NCBI GenBank assembly: GCA_027604505.1
Contig: JADIIX010000001.1
Coordinates: 248,001-312,000, forward strand
Length of the DNA: 64,000 nt
Direction: 5' to 3'
DNA from: Gonapodya sp. JEL0774
Lineage: Eukaryota; Monoblepharomycota; Monoblepharidomycetes; Monoblepharidales; Gonapodyaceae
Shown here: positions 50,401 through 62,690 of the stretch, one piece after another
Layout of the letters: each line of letters opens with the position of its first letter
How positions within the stretch are numbered: the first letter of the stretch is position 1
Made by a program: the position numbers and the translations under genes
The notes under the pieces: model-generated
Told to the model about the DNA's origin: nothing
What the model saw: only the letters and a program-made list of their open reading frames with translations
The model's database searches: none

Positions 50401-53400
50401 TTTGCCCGCCGTGCTTCCCTCCCCTCGCTGTTACTCGAACCATGTGAGCTTGTAGCTTTCCGAGGTCTCACGGGTGGTCTTTCATTGAGATCATCAGTGA
50501 TGGGTTTCAGCGATATTCGTTTGTGAGATGTGGCTGGGTCCACGATTTCTATATTTTCATCCAACATCTCTTGAGCTTGGTCAGGAATGACTCCCGTCTG
50601 GGCTGAAGGACTTCGGTCGACCATCACGAGCTCGGACTCTTGCTCACCAGCCGAGACGTTATCGAGCTGTAGGATCGCGTCACTGTTGTTGGTTGTGTCT
50701 TCGAGTTCTGCATTAAGACAACATAATTGTCGGCAAAGAACCACAAAGTTGGCAATTTCACGCTGCTCAACGGCCTCTCTTCGACTGATTTGGCTTGATT
50801 TGGGGACAACCGTCACGTTTACTTCATTCCGCACACCTCATGCATCCTTGCTACTTTGATGCATTACGAGTGAACACACGTGACATCTTTATGTACGCAC
50901 CATCGGCAAGTCCCAGTAGACGCCTAGTTTCGTCTGGATCAGTGAGAACTACTGCGTGAAACTGAGCGTACAGCCTTAAGACCATCTGTAACAGGTACCC
51001 AAACAACACGCCACATAGAAATGGTTAGCACCTTTTAGTGGTAGCTTGGAACAAGTGCTGACCTTGGACTTTGGGAAACGTTCCAGAAGTCTTTTGTAGT
51101 TGTCATGACAGAGCATCGTAGCAGTGGCAATTGCAGAGAGGTAATTCGGATACAATAAGTAGTCCTTAGAGGTCGTAGCTCGACGGACGTATGTCCAGAA
51201 TGCTTTGAGCTCCATCAACGTTTCAAGATGGTACGCTACAAAATGGGCATAGAAGATCACTTGACATTCCAAATGGTAAAACCACCAGAAAAACCTAGCT
51301 ACCTTTAGCATATTTTTCCTGGCTTCATGTGACAAGAATGACATTTAGCGATTGCAAGATGTCCATAATATTTTTACCGACTCACCTTAAAACCTCCACG
51401 TAGCTTCCGAATCATCAATTTTAAAGATAAGTGAATGATCTCCTCTCGTACAACCATACGTCAAATCCGACCAACTCTCACCTCGAAACATTGAGATCGC
51501 TTTTCATGACCTCCTTACTCTGTTAAAGCAATAAGTGCGAAAAGTGATAATTCGAAATAATTTGAGCAAATTTCAATAGATTACCTTTCGTGACTGCTCA
51601 ATCTCTTTCTCGCAAAGAAAGGCAAGAAAACGAACATCAAATGAAGACTTTAACGAAAACATTTTGAAGACTGGAACATCGTGTGAGATTTCTGTAGAAT
51701 GATTCAAGGTGACCATACAATGGTTACTCACGGATATCCTCCGCTTTTTCGGCATTAGTTTCCTCAGGGTGTATAACCATAGTCGTTTCGGCACCAAACG
51801 CGAGGAGGTACTACGATGTTTCGATTGAGAAAAACTGAGGACAAGTAACCCAAGCGTAGTTCAATTCATACCATTGCCGCTTGAATGTGGACGTATCCGT
51901 CTTTGGGGAACTGTTGAAAAGCCGCCTCATAAAGCTCTCGCATAAGCAACATTGACTTGGGATCTTTGGAGTAGCGAACAAAGCGGCATGCAAGCTGGAG
52001 TTGAAAACGAGCAAAACCATTAGAAACAATCAAAATTTGATGCGCGTCATGGCCAACCTCAACGTCGTTTGGAGAATTGAACATTGGAGGCTCCTCGTTG
52101 ACTCTCTCTGACGTCAGCTTCCCAATACTACCAACAAACCGATCATCAGCCTGTCAGCCTGGCAGTGTGAGAAGTTATGCATTGCGACCCCAGCGTACTT
52201 ATCGGATATCTCTTCCAAGACAGATGTTGGATCCTCGGGCATCTCAAAGAACTTTCCTCTGGTCGACGATGATTTAGGAAGTGCAGCGAAGCTCACTACT
52301 CCTGCATCGCGAGCACGCATCAGCTTCACCCGACTTTGAAACCGATCATAAACTTGTTGAGTGATCCTCTTGAACAAAAGTTTGTTTACAATCGCTCCTG
52401 CAATAAACCCGACGAGGAGTGCCAGGCAGAGAAACACGAAAGGTACGATACTATCAGAGTCCATTGCCTCGGCGAGGATGGCGATAATTGACTGCATCCG
52501 ATCTTGGTCACATTTTGAAATTCATCGGCGATTCTTTGATGGGCACTTACCGAAAGACTGGCAGTCGTGAGAATACCAGCCCTGATTGTTTGCAGTGTTT
52601 CATTATGAAATGGTTGTCTATGCAACACTTCTTTCGTCAAGATAAGGAGACAGGGTACTAGAAATCCCAGTTTGGCAATTGGAAGTTCGACAAATTCCCA
52701 TATGAACACGATGAAGAGCTTAATCGCGATGTACAGGAAGTCTGTTCTACCGTTTGCACGTGTCGTTGTGTTCTTCGAGGACTTTGGGTTTCCGTCGACG
52801 TAGGAGAGAGCCATTAAAAGTGTGTATGGGACGAAAAGTAGGAGACCCATGACTGGAGCAAGAATGTGGATGATCTCATATTGGGAGATCATCTCCGGGG
52901 GAGAGCAGGAACATACCAGCCAGAATGAAAGGAATTAAATGGGCTGCAGTGGAAAAGCATTGAACCTCGGGGTACAGGTATATGCTTCCTTCCTTGCAAT
53001 GGAGAACCGTGATAAGAACCTCCGCGATAGCTAGGAACAGCGGTCAACAACAAGACCGCAAACAATGATAGAGGGAACAAACTCACGTATGTTCAAAATA
53101 CCAACTTAAGATGAGATCACGTCGTGTGTTTCCAAAACGTTTACAACTCGATATTAGTTGGCGTTAGTGCACGTTCTGTGGGAGTACATCTCACCAGCAA
53201 GAAGAGTCCCCGCGCGGAGTAGGTTCAAAGGAAAAATATACTTGAACTTGCCGCTGGAAAATGATACGGCACAGAAAACAATTGTTCCGATGAGTGTTCC
53301 AACTGTGAATTGAATTGTAGGTACAGGGTATGCTTTTCAAGTTCGAGAGCCACACTTCTGTGACCAAATAGGGAGCTCACCAACAAGCATCGCGATGCCA

Positions 53401-54085
53401 AACAAGATTAGGAAGCTGTTGTAAGCAGCTGGACGAAGAATGAGAGGGTTCCAAATGTAGGGAGCCCATGACGGCATGCCAGGGAAGCTGGTGTTTCAAT
53501 TATGTGGATGAGATTTGACAGCTGCTAACGAGAAGAATGACAAACCTGCGACCAGGATGCCAGCAAAAGTAGAGCATTTGCATGTCTTCGAAGAACAAGA
53601 GAGGGAACGCAAGACTTCGCGGTGTTTCGTTGCCTTGCGTCCGACAAAATCAATTGAGAGGGTAAACTTATTACCACCGCCGTGCAGGTAGCTTGTGAGA
53701 CTGTCGCACCTGTAACCATCGAATGCAGGACTTGGAACAGTGTCACCTCGATACGGGACCTGTGAAGGTTGGCCTATATCGCGAGAATAGTGATTCAACA
53801 AGAGCCTTGATCAAAACTCATCTCACGACAAAGATTGGTGTACCAAGCTCATTTATGCTTCACCTTCTCTCGCTCCATCCTCCGCTTTGCTGCCCATGCG
53901 CCACCCTTTCCAGAATGGTCCCCCTTCTGCTCTCGATCGTCATCCACACCCGCCACAAGATCATCTTGATAAAGATTAGCCGAGTAGAGAACTCCTCTGC
54001 GCTCGGCAGAGGATGATTTGTTGGAGATGCCCTTTGATTTCCATGAGAGATCTGCTCCTCCGTCTTGGGAGGACATTTGCGACAT
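47452..54085 (-). CDS. TmcB-like multi-pass membrane protein
   Basis: A 6.6-kb gene with many small exons. The first thirteen join in frame: 54085-53864, 53773-53710, 53633-53546, 53487-53381, 53302-53195, 53104-53087, 53030-52917, 52852-52551, 52491-52199, 52127-52058, 51994-51872, 51810-51732 and 51691-51585. More follow, with coding blocks at 51344-50980, 50830-50260, 50130-49710 and 49190-48820, ending with a short exon (LIQSGGIFLNDDE) and a stop at 47452. The N-terminus has several transmembrane helices and a motif (ANLHRSRIEVTLFQVLHSM, LAFPLLFFEDMQMLYFCWHP) typical of TmcB/TmcC-type proteins of protists and zoosporic fungi. A repeat region with TPR-like helices follows (LMRELYEAAFQQFPKDGYVH, SSFDVRFLAFLCEKEIEQSR). 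Later come a basic EFTRRVK segment before another helix and a final membrane helix (LFAVAIAVVVTLYTL). Function is unknown; such proteins are often linked with signalling domains, which I do not see here. Confidence 0.65.
53087..53104 (-). other. 18-nt micro-exon of the TmcB-like gene
   Basis: Only these 18 bases, between a 90-bp upstream intron ending CTTAAG and a 56-bp downstream intron starting GTGAGT, keep the frame between the flanking membrane exons. They add VGILNI with split codons at both ends. Confidence 0.6.
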
Positions 54086-55075
54086 AACAGTAGTTGGATC
54101 GTCCCTACTGGTTGATCGCAAAGACTGGATGTGAAAGTATTGAAGTCTGATGATAGAGATGGACCAGGGAACAATTATGATTGAAAGGGAGCTTCGCACG
54201 ACCCTGCAAGGCAGAAATGAGCGGTGGCCCACCACACAGCTTTTATGAAGCCCACAAAACGGCACCCACAAACCTGCGAGAGAGACTTTCCTTTTATGTG
54301 TGTGCAATAAAATATACGCATTAAAATAACCTTTGATGGAAGATGTTAAGTGCATTTTGAAGTCACTGAGCTGAACGCTTGGCTATTGATGTATGTGCAC
54401 TATTGTCTATTCCAGAAACTCGACAATTATTATCCGACAAATTCTTGGACAATGGTATGTTTCTTGCGACCTACGCGAGAACGTTCTTCTTTCGCTTGGG
54501 CACTGTGCCCAAACTTCGTTCCCCACGCACAACCTGAAACCTCGAGAAGCATCAAGCGTATCCCAACTCTCCCTCGTAGCGTCGGATTGCTGGTTGCCGA
54601 CTCAAGAAGCACCGGTCTTCTCAACCGGGTTTGCTGCCTGAATTGCTTTAGGTCTTGTCCCAGACTCGCAAACGTAAAAGAATCGTTTATTGGTATATCA
54701 CCCTTTCCCTCCTCATCTCTCGGTAGGATCTTGCTTTTGTGTTTTGGAGATCTCTTGCACCTGTCAATGCAAAACATGATAGTACACATCGTTCGACCTC
54801 ACGCACCAAGTCGACAAAACTATTTGTCACTACGCAACATCCATAGTTATAAAATGTTGTTGAAATTTGTGCGGGATTGACTGAGAAAGACAGTGGACAA
54901 TTTCCGAATGTGTAACTTCATATGTTTCTAAAATAATCTGTTTTAAATGTAAGGTTCTGCCTCACGGTGATTCCTTTCTATGTGTTGCACCAGATGTGGT
55001 AGAGGTGGAGAAAAATGCATGCGATCCGTCGTCTCGCAGATCTAAAAGCAAAATTATACGAGAGGTCACTGTAAG
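54086..55075. other. Intergenic region between minus-strand genes
   Basis: Promoter side of the TmcB-like gene and 3' flank of the transporter gene. A minus-strand frame at 54789-54430 (119 codons, basic, with HKSKILPRDEEGKGDIPIND) could be a small exon or gene, and the opposite strand is also open. No motif or splice partner was found, so I do not call a gene. The frame above 54085 is open to about 54355 and could add residues to the TmcB-like N-terminus. Confidence 0.35.
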
Positions 55076-57121
55076 TTACTTTTTGGAACGGGAAGAGATT
55101 AAAGACCCACGTCCAGTATCCAACAGCGGGCTCGCTTTCCCATCTCTCCACGCAAGCTCCAGGTCCGCTCTTCGTCCTGCAGCTGCAGAGATGCCAGTGC
55201 CTGATTCAAGATCCCGAGAGTTTGGAATCACTCCACCACCATCATCGTGGCCGTGCTCAAATCGGCCTTCAGACCGGTAGATATCCGACTTGGCTTCCTA
55301 CAGAACAAGCGATGTGAAACAAGCGCACCATCGATCGCATGACATCAGCAAGACATATGAGGTACAGGTTCCGCACCTGGTACATCCAGACTCCCGCGAA
55401 GGTCACGGTGACACCCAAGACTTGCTGCCAGCCAGCAGCCTCACCAGCCCACAGCATACTTCCCACCACAACGACAATACGCTTACCGAGGGAAGCAACT
55501 GAGTACGTAACCGGACTGACAGCACCGAGGAGAATAAACGCCAGTGCGTTCTGCGCAAAATGTGTCACAGCGTTTACGAGCAGAAGCACGTAGAATGAGG
55601 ACTCCCTGGGTATGGACGAGATCGAAGACAGCTCCGAAGTGACGAGCAGGGGAAGCGTGAGAATAGCGGCCAAACTGGACGAATGGAAGAGTAGGTTCCA
55701 TTTGTCGAGTCGAAGTCCATATTCTCCGCTGCTCGCGCTCGATCGGCCTTCAACCGCCGCTGCAGCATTAAATAGCTTCTTGCTCCAGATGTTCTGAGCA
55801 ACGAAAACGAGGGTACTTCCAAAGGCTGCGGTGAGTCCAAAAACGTGTAGAGTCGTTGGCGCTGTGCAGACCAACATGACACCGAGGGTAATGGGGAGGA
55901 GCGAGAGGTACACACGAGGAGGATATGGAATCAAGTAAATGAGACGCAGGGCAAGAACGGTAAAGAGGGGTGAGAGGGCCTTTGATTTTGAGAATTTGTG
56001 GAGAAGGATTGCAGGGGGGGAGGAGGGTTTAGGGTTTGCTTGTCACTTAAGCCGCACTCCGTACAAACTATTCGCTCTGAGAGTATTCTGGGACGCACCT
56101 TCACAGTGTGTACGGTCGCAACTGGGACGTAGCCCAAGGCAGTGCTGTTGGTGACGTGTCCCATCACTTGGAACAGGCTAACCGGCAGGGCCGTTCGAAG
56201 AAGACGCCATCTCTCAGGAGGAGGAAGCACAGTCGAGGAGCGGGGCGAGCGGGAATGTTTGGCGGCTGGGTTAGACGGTAGGTCGGCTTCCGGGACTGAT
56301 CCAAAGCCTAGGCAAAAGGGGAATTGAGGCCACCAGCCCAGGATCGTGGTCCAGCCTAAGAGTCCTTGTACCACAACGGCGGTAAGCACGGCGGTAAGAA
56401 CGAACTGGGCAAGGGTGACAGCGACCGGATGTGGGAAGATGCGGAGGACACCTTTGGTACTATTGGATGTGACTGTGGACGAAGCGTACCACAGACCTAG
56501 CAATGCCACAAAATGGATGTTTGATATATGTCGGGGTGCATGTGGTAAGGTGTGGGTGGTCGCTGATGAATTGGGAGAGAGGCCTTTCTTGGGAATCGAC
56601 ATGCTGGGGTGGATGTGAGCATGCTTGCTGGATAGAGTAGCGGGGGAACCACCATCTGAGGAGGAGGAGGACATGTGAGAGGAAGAAGCGAGCGGGAGAG
56701 AGTTGGTTGAGGAGTCGAGTGGGTACCAGGGTGGGGAGAGGTCACGATCATTCTCCTCGAGAAGTGCAGTTTTGGAAACCGTAGAAGGAACTGCTGTCAC
56801 CGAATGATTTCTCATTAGCTCTACATGAGAGTCAGAACCAATGGTGGAGCCTGGACCGGAAGTCCAGGGTCGCTTCGTGGAGGATTTTGTCTGGGAAGAG
56901 TTGAGCTGTTGCAGTGGAAGACTTTCGTGCACGAACGGTGGCGAGTGGAAATTGTAGTTGATGGTGTTGTGTATGATGAGTGGAGGTTGCTGATGTCCAG
57001 ATGATGGTGGTGAGTAGGGAGGTGGAGGGGATCCGGATTTTTGGCTGGTGATCCCATCAAGTCCTGACTCTCTGTTCTGCCCCGCGCTAGCCACTGTTCC
57101 CAGGATAGTCCGTTCGCTCAT
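55076..57121 (-). CDS. SLY41: SLY41-type transporter (triose-phosphate/nucleotide-sugar transporter superfamily)
   Basis: Three exons (57121-56099, 55979-55377, 55297-55076) join in frame to 615 residues. After about 200 residues of proline/serine-rich sequence the membrane part begins with HFVALLGLWYASSTVTSNSTK. It continues through helices such as PVAVTLAQFVLTAVLTAVVV, the hallmark ATVHTVKALSPLFTVL across the first junction, and GVMLVCTAPTTLHVFGLTAA. Further on come FGSTLVFVAQNIWSKKLFN, SPVTYSVASLGKRIVVVV and TVTFAGVWMYQ. The NIWSKK and SVASLGKRIVV motifs mark the TPT domain; the SLY41 branch acts in ER/Golgi membranes and can bypass a vesicle-fusion defect in yeast. The tail is polar and acidic, ending SSRSKK, a lysine-rich end that could act as an ER-retrieval signal. 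The long N-terminal extension is unusual for plastid-type relatives but fits fungal SLY41. It is divergent from the aldose epimerase gene. Confidence 0.85.
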
Positions 57122-57910
57122 CTCTGCAGTCCGGATACGCTCAAGAAGTGAAGTATCAGCTTCTTCAAACCTTGGCAGACTTCACCCGTTTCGCTGCCTG
57201 GCCTGCTGATGACAGCGATTGTCAAACGGGCACCTGCAGACGTGCCTCGAATGGCTTAAATGAGACGACTACAGTTCTGTGGGAAGGACTCGAATTGGTG
57301 TGTTAGAGGAGGCCATGCATGAGCACATTATGTGTTTACATCGCGCGTGGTGGTGTGCGAATTAATAATTGTATGAGTGCACTACATTTCGCCCAACGAT
57401 TAGACAACAAAGTCAGGGTTTGGGTCACTGCACGTTGATCCCGTGGATGAGCACCACGTTAACAAATCATTGATACCGTTAGGTTTGGGACTTATATCAT
57501 GTTTCCGACCGTGGGGCAGTTTCGTGAGTTTTGTCGAAACAGAAGCCATCGCTCAGAATACACGGAGCCCAAACGTGCTACAATTCGACAAAACGCCAAA
57601 CATAAAACATGTTACCGTGGTGCAGGAGAACAAACAGGCCACTCTTTGATTGATCCACGCCATAACGGTATATGTGGTAGTACTGAAATTGAACCAAATT
57701 CTGGCATTCCAAGAGGGAGGGAGCTCTCGACACACAAGTTTAGGCTGTCCAGTATTTGCGGTCTTGTTTCCTCGCTGTTGTCTGAGTTGGAATTTGTTTC
57801 CGGTGGGAGTTAGCCCTTGTGCTGTGGGCTCGCGGGGGACACTGGGATTCGAAAAAGTCCCCGCATGTACAATTTTTTGTTCCTGTCGTTCATCAAGAAC
57901 AAAAACTTAA
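57122..57910. other. Divergent promoter region
   Basis: Spacer between the transporter (leftward) and the aldose epimerase (rightward). Open frames at 57443-57813 are short and show no motif. A first, non-coding exon of either gene could lie here. Confidence 0.5.
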
Positions 57911-59255
57911 ATGACGCAGACCGAGCACATCACGATTCGCCCGCTGGCATCAACCCGGACTTCGGGATCACTCGTCCACGCGACCTTTTCTCCTGTGGGA
58001 TGCACTCTCACGGAGTTGATAATTATCGACCGGGACGGAGTGGAACGTGATGTGGCTCTTGGTTTCGAGACACCAGAGATGCACAGAGCTGCAATGGACG
58101 CACCGGGATGGGGTTACCTCGGAAGCACTGCAGGCAGAGTAGCGAACAGGTGGGTGATCAGTGGTATTGGTTGCAATGAAGCAACTCGGCAAATAATGTT
58201 GAATATGAACTGCTTCCTTCTCTGCCAGGATTGCCGACGCGAAATTTTCTCTGGATGGCTGCAAGTACGTCCTCACTGCGTCCCAACCACCCAACACACT
58301 CCACGGTGGAGGGCCTGACCATGCCTACGACGCGCAGCTGTTCTCGGTCAAATCCTCATCACAGAACTCTATAACCTTCTCGTTGAGAGATTTTCATGAC
58401 ACAGGCAGTGGTGGCTTTCCGGGAACGTTGGATGTTGAGATCGTCATTGAGGCTGACGAGAAAGAGGTGCGGTGGACTTACTTGGCAAACCTGGTGGACG
58501 AACAAACAGAGAAGAAGATTGCAATCGAGCGTGGGAGGAATCCCTCCGAGCCTATCGCACAGAGCACACCCGTTGCTATCGCGAACCACGCCTACCTGAA
58601 TCTCTCTGGCATGGTTGACGAGACGGTGGTCGCTGGGGTGCAAGGATGGCCCGGAGTGACAGGGTCGACAGCTCGAGGTCACGTGGTCTGCTTCCCTTCG
58701 CATGTTGTCAACGGTGTCCTGGAGTTCGACCCGACCAACATTCCTACAGGCAAGGTGGACAGCCTCGTCGGACCAATGGACTTTGGCAATCCACGAGAGT
58801 TGTCGGCTTCTAATATTCCCGGCGACGCCTCTAACCCGGACGTCAGACCGGGCTGGGACAATTACTTCACCGTCGACCCAAAACTCTGTTCCAATGTATG
58901 GCAACGGGATTCTCACAATCTGTCTGACTTCCAAATCAACCACATTGCGACCATATCCTCTCCAACAACGGGCATCTCACTCAGTATCTTAACAACGGAA
59001 CCGGGATTCCAATTTTACACGTCTTCGTGGCTCGATGGAATGCTCCCGACCAAGTACAAACCCACCCAGAGAACCGGAAGGAACAGCTCCAACGACAATA
59101 ACACCTATGGACGGTATTCTGGGTTGGCTATTGAACCCCACCCATATGTAAATGCCGTGAATCACCCCGAGTGGAAAGCTCAGAGTGTGATTACAAGAGG
59201 TGGGAAAGGGTACTCGTCAAAGGTGGTGTGGAACTTTAGCGTCGTAGCGCTGTGA
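57911..59255 (+). CDS. Aldose 1-epimerase (galactose mutarotase)
   Basis: Interconverts alpha and beta anomers of aldohexoses, feeding galactose into the Leloir pathway. Exons 57911-58149 and 58229-59255 encode 421 residues. The family signature is clear: ALGFETPEMHR, APGWGYLGSTAGRVANRIAD across the intron, and PPNTLHGGGPDHAYDAQLF. ANHAYLNLSG carries the catalytic histidine, RPGWDNYFTVD follows, and YSGLAIEPHPYVNAVNHPEW carries the catalytic glutamate. Typical enzymes are about 340 residues; the extra length lies in loops, including RGRNPSEPIAQSTPVA before the catalytic histidine and an asparagine-rich insert before the catalytic glutamate (QRTGRNSSNDNNTYG). The start is the first in-frame ATG and leaves a normal N-terminus. 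No signal peptide, so cytosolic. A polyadenylation-like AATAAA follows the stop. Confidence 0.88.
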
Positions 59256-59271
59256 ATGGGCATTTGGGTCA

Positions 59272-59277
59272 AATAAA
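59272..59277 (+). promoter_or_regulatory. Probable polyadenylation signal of the aldose epimerase gene
   Basis: AATAAATAA lies 17 bp after the stop codon of the epimerase gene and 125 bp before the TRAP1 start, a sensible place for cleavage and polyadenylation. Confidence 0.4.
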
Positions 59278-59401
59278 TAAAGAGCGGACAGTGGTTTAGT
59301 GTGTGCTCCGATTTTGGTGGGCAATGGATCTCGATGGAAGGGTGCGAGAACAAAATCGGAACACGTCATTTGACACTCCAAACGACGACATTTTCTTATC
59401 A

Positions 59402-62396
59402 ATGAACCCACGCTTTGCCTCCCTTCCCGCCGTGCGCGCAAGTACTGTATCGAATCGCCTTGCTCTCTTGTCCACGTCTGCGATTCCCCCTTTGGCCCGT
59501 CTCAGGACTCTTTCGTCGGGAGCTTTGAAGAGGAACCATCAGAAGGTGAAGCGCGATGACGTTGCTCAACAAAAAGCCGAATTCCGCGCGATTGGAACTC
59601 GAAGACATTATTCGACATCAATGGATGATGCCAAAGAGGATGCGAGTGTCCCAAAAGAACCTGAGGAGAAGCTGATCCTTGAAACGGAGAAGGTCACTGG
59701 TGAGTCGAGAGTAACCCCCGCTGCATACTTTTTCATCCGGATCCGAAGTATAGAAAGAATTGCACGCGAAGTTGAGCTAATCATTTCGATGGGATGATTT
59801 CATCAAACCTCTGGTCGCCGACCCGCAAGGCCCGTCTTCCCACCACGCCTTCCGAGCTGAAACCAAACGCCTCCTTGACATTGTCGCCAAATCTCTCTAC
59901 AGTGATCGTGAAGTTTTCGTCCGCGAGCTCACTTCGAACGCCTCTGACGCCCTCGAGAAACGTCGACATCTTGAGCTCTCGAGTGAAACGGAAATCGACC
60001 CAGATGCTTCCGCCGAGCCGCTAGAGATTCGCATTTCGGTTGATAGGGCGCTTGGGACGTTCATTATTCAGGATACCGGTGTTGGAATGACGCTCGAGGA
60101 GGTGAACGAGAACCTGGGTACGATTGCCCGGAGCGGGACCAAGGAATTCATGGAGAAGCTGGACAAGGCCTCCGTGGAGGGTTCCAAAGGAGTAAGAGAT
60201 AACATTATTGGGCAGTTTGGTGTTGGGTGAGCATGAGATTGTTTTGGTGAACTGTTGTGGCTGGTGGTCCTCACGTGTTTGTCAAAAGGTTCTACTCGTG
60301 TCTGATGGTCTCAGACGAGGTGAAGGTTTACACACGGTCAGCCATCAAAGGTTCCAAGGGTTATTGCTGGTCCACAGACGGGTTTGTACCTTGCACGGTT
60401 GACTCCAGTATATCGTCGTGTTGTTGCTAATAAAAGAATTCTGAAGCTCTGGCTCATACGACGTTGCAGAAGCAGAAGGTGTCGCCGTCGGTACCAAAAT
60501 CATCATGAAGCTCAAGGATGATGCCAAGGAGTTTGCGTCCAAGTACACGGTGGAGGGTGAGAGCTGGAAGATCTCAACGGATGTTGAACGCTGTGCCCGA
60601 ACTTGCCCATCACAAACCGCCAGGCATCTTGAAAAAGTACTCCAACTTTGTCGGCCACACTATCACTCTCAATGGATTTGTGGTAAACACTATAGGAGCG
60701 CTTTGGACCCTCGACAAGTCCTCCATCACCCCGGAACAACACAAAGAATTCTACCGTTTCATCGCCCACGCCTACGACGAGCCGCAATTCCACCTGCACT
60801 ACAAAACAGACTCACCTCTGGCTATTAACGCCCTCTTGTACGTGCCTGAAAGGCACTCCGAGATATTTGGGATGGGGAGGATGGAACCTGGCGTGAACCT
60901 CTACACCCGCAAGGTGCTCATTCAGGCCAAGGCGAAGAAACTCTTACCTGATTGGCTCAGATTTATCCGGGGCGTAGTCGACTCGGAGGACGTGGTGCGT
61001 ACATGTGCTGGACTCAGGGAGACATGTTCGGTTCCAACGCTCCCGCCTCCTTGAAACACACTAGCCCCTCAACATTTCCCGCGAGCACCTCCAAGACAGT
61101 GCGCTCATTTCGAAACTTCGGAACGTGTTGTCATCTAGGATTGTGAAGGTCCGTATCAGGTGGCATTATATCGATCCTCGGAATCCAGCTGAACTCAGAT
61201 CAATCGAATTGATGTAGTTCTTGGATGAAGAGTCACGAAAGAACCCCGAGGCGTACCAAAGTTTCTACAAAGACTTTTCTCTTTTTATCAAGGAAGGAGT
61301 AGCCACTGATACAGCGAACCGGGTGGGTTGATTCAACTTTTCCGTTCTCACGCCGAGGAAACACTGAACTCCTGCTCCCATTCGCACTCTCACGTTACTA
61401 GAGTGATGTCGCTAAGCTTCTCCGTTACGAGACGTCTGCAACCGAAGCTGGCACTCTATCTTCACTCCAAGCCGTTCTCGACCGCCAACCCGACCAGCCC
61501 GCCATTTTCTACACCGTTAGCCCAACGCGCACCCTTGCACTTGACTCGCCATATGTAGAACCTTTTGTCAAAAAGGGTTTCGAGGTGCTCCTTTGCCATG
61601 AGAGTGTAGATGAGTTTGTGATGAACAATTTGGCAGAGTTTGCAGGGAAGAAAATCATTAATGTGGAAAGCAGGGAGGGACAGGACATGATCAAAGATAA
61701 TTCGTCTGAGGGGCTCGAGGAGGGAGAAGGTCTCAAGGGTCTGAACAAGGAGGAGGCGAGAGCGCTGGCTGATTGGATGGATCTAGTTCTGGGAGAGAAG
61801 GTTTCAGAGGTTGACGTGAGTGCTCATAGAGTTCAGTACGACACGTTATCAATGCCTCACAGTTGTATCACCTTTCCATCATTTTGGTAGCCATCTCCTC
61901 GGCCGATGACGGTGCCCGCTCTCATAGTGGACCACGATTCCGCAGTGCTACGCCGTTTAATGCAAATGGTACCTGATTCTCTATGACATTGCTCCCTCTT
62001 TTGAAAACCTGTGTGCCGACCTTCCGTCCTTTTTGGCCCTTTGCAGGCCCCCGGTTCGCCAGCCCGTGACCTTCCCTTGCCACCCCAGAAGCTCCACATT
62101 GACCCACGGAACTCAATTATTGTCGGACTTAACCGGCTCCGCCTGGAAAACGAGGATAGGGCCAAGGTCGTTGCGGAGCAGATTGGGGACAATGCTCTGG
62201 TAGCCGCAGGTTAGTGAATACCATCGATCAAAATGATCTTGTAACCGTCTTTGACCATTTTCATTTGTTACGGTCGTCCTAAGGCCTGCTCGATGATCCA
62301 CGTTCAATGCTGAAACGTCTCAATTCGCTGCTCGAGATGGTGGTCCTACCCTCAGAATCAGAGGCGGAGTTCAAGGATATAAAAAAGGAGGATTAA
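59402..62396 (+). CDS. TRAP1: TRAP1, mitochondrial Hsp90 chaperone
   Basis: Eleven exons (59402-59699, 59830-60226, 60289-60381, 60447-60556, 60624-60994, 61065-61148, 61218-61322, 61402-61815, 61891-61968, 62047-62209, 62284-62396) join in frame to 741 residues. The N-terminus is a mitochondrial presequence (arginine/serine-rich, [20 protein letters not shown]). The ATP-binding domain shows [56 protein letters not shown] and [15 protein letters not shown]. The middle domain has [55 protein letters not shown] and [10 protein letters not shown]. The C-terminal dimerisation part ends with [15 protein letters not shown], as in TRAP1 and without the cytosolic MEEVD tail. It assists folding and regulates respiration in the matrix. 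The first intron is placed with its acceptor at 59829, which gives continuous homology into the ATP domain. An upstream in-frame start at 59303 is possible but would spoil the presequence. Confidence 0.93.
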
Positions 62397-62690
62397 AAGA
62401 GAAAAGTTCGTCATGCATCCATCGCACAGTAAATTTCACATGAGGAACCGACGAATGTGCGGACTGAAAAAAAGTACAATTATTGTTATACAGCAAAAGA
62501 ATGGTCTGAATGTCCGCAATCGAAGCAACAACGTCTCACGATGACTCGAATATTTTAGTGCGGGCAAGAAGTGCAAAGGTGAGTTCGGAAGAGTGTAAGG
62601 CCACAGCCATGGGCTTCAACCCCAACCAATATAAACTACCAATTTCTTCTGCCTCTCCTGCTTTACTCGACGACCAAGTCAATCAGCCCC

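Noticed and set aside
54350-54880. Plus-strand frame of 176 codons
   Set aside because: No motif, cysteine/arginine/leucine-rich composition typical of a non-coding frame, and the minus strand is equally open.
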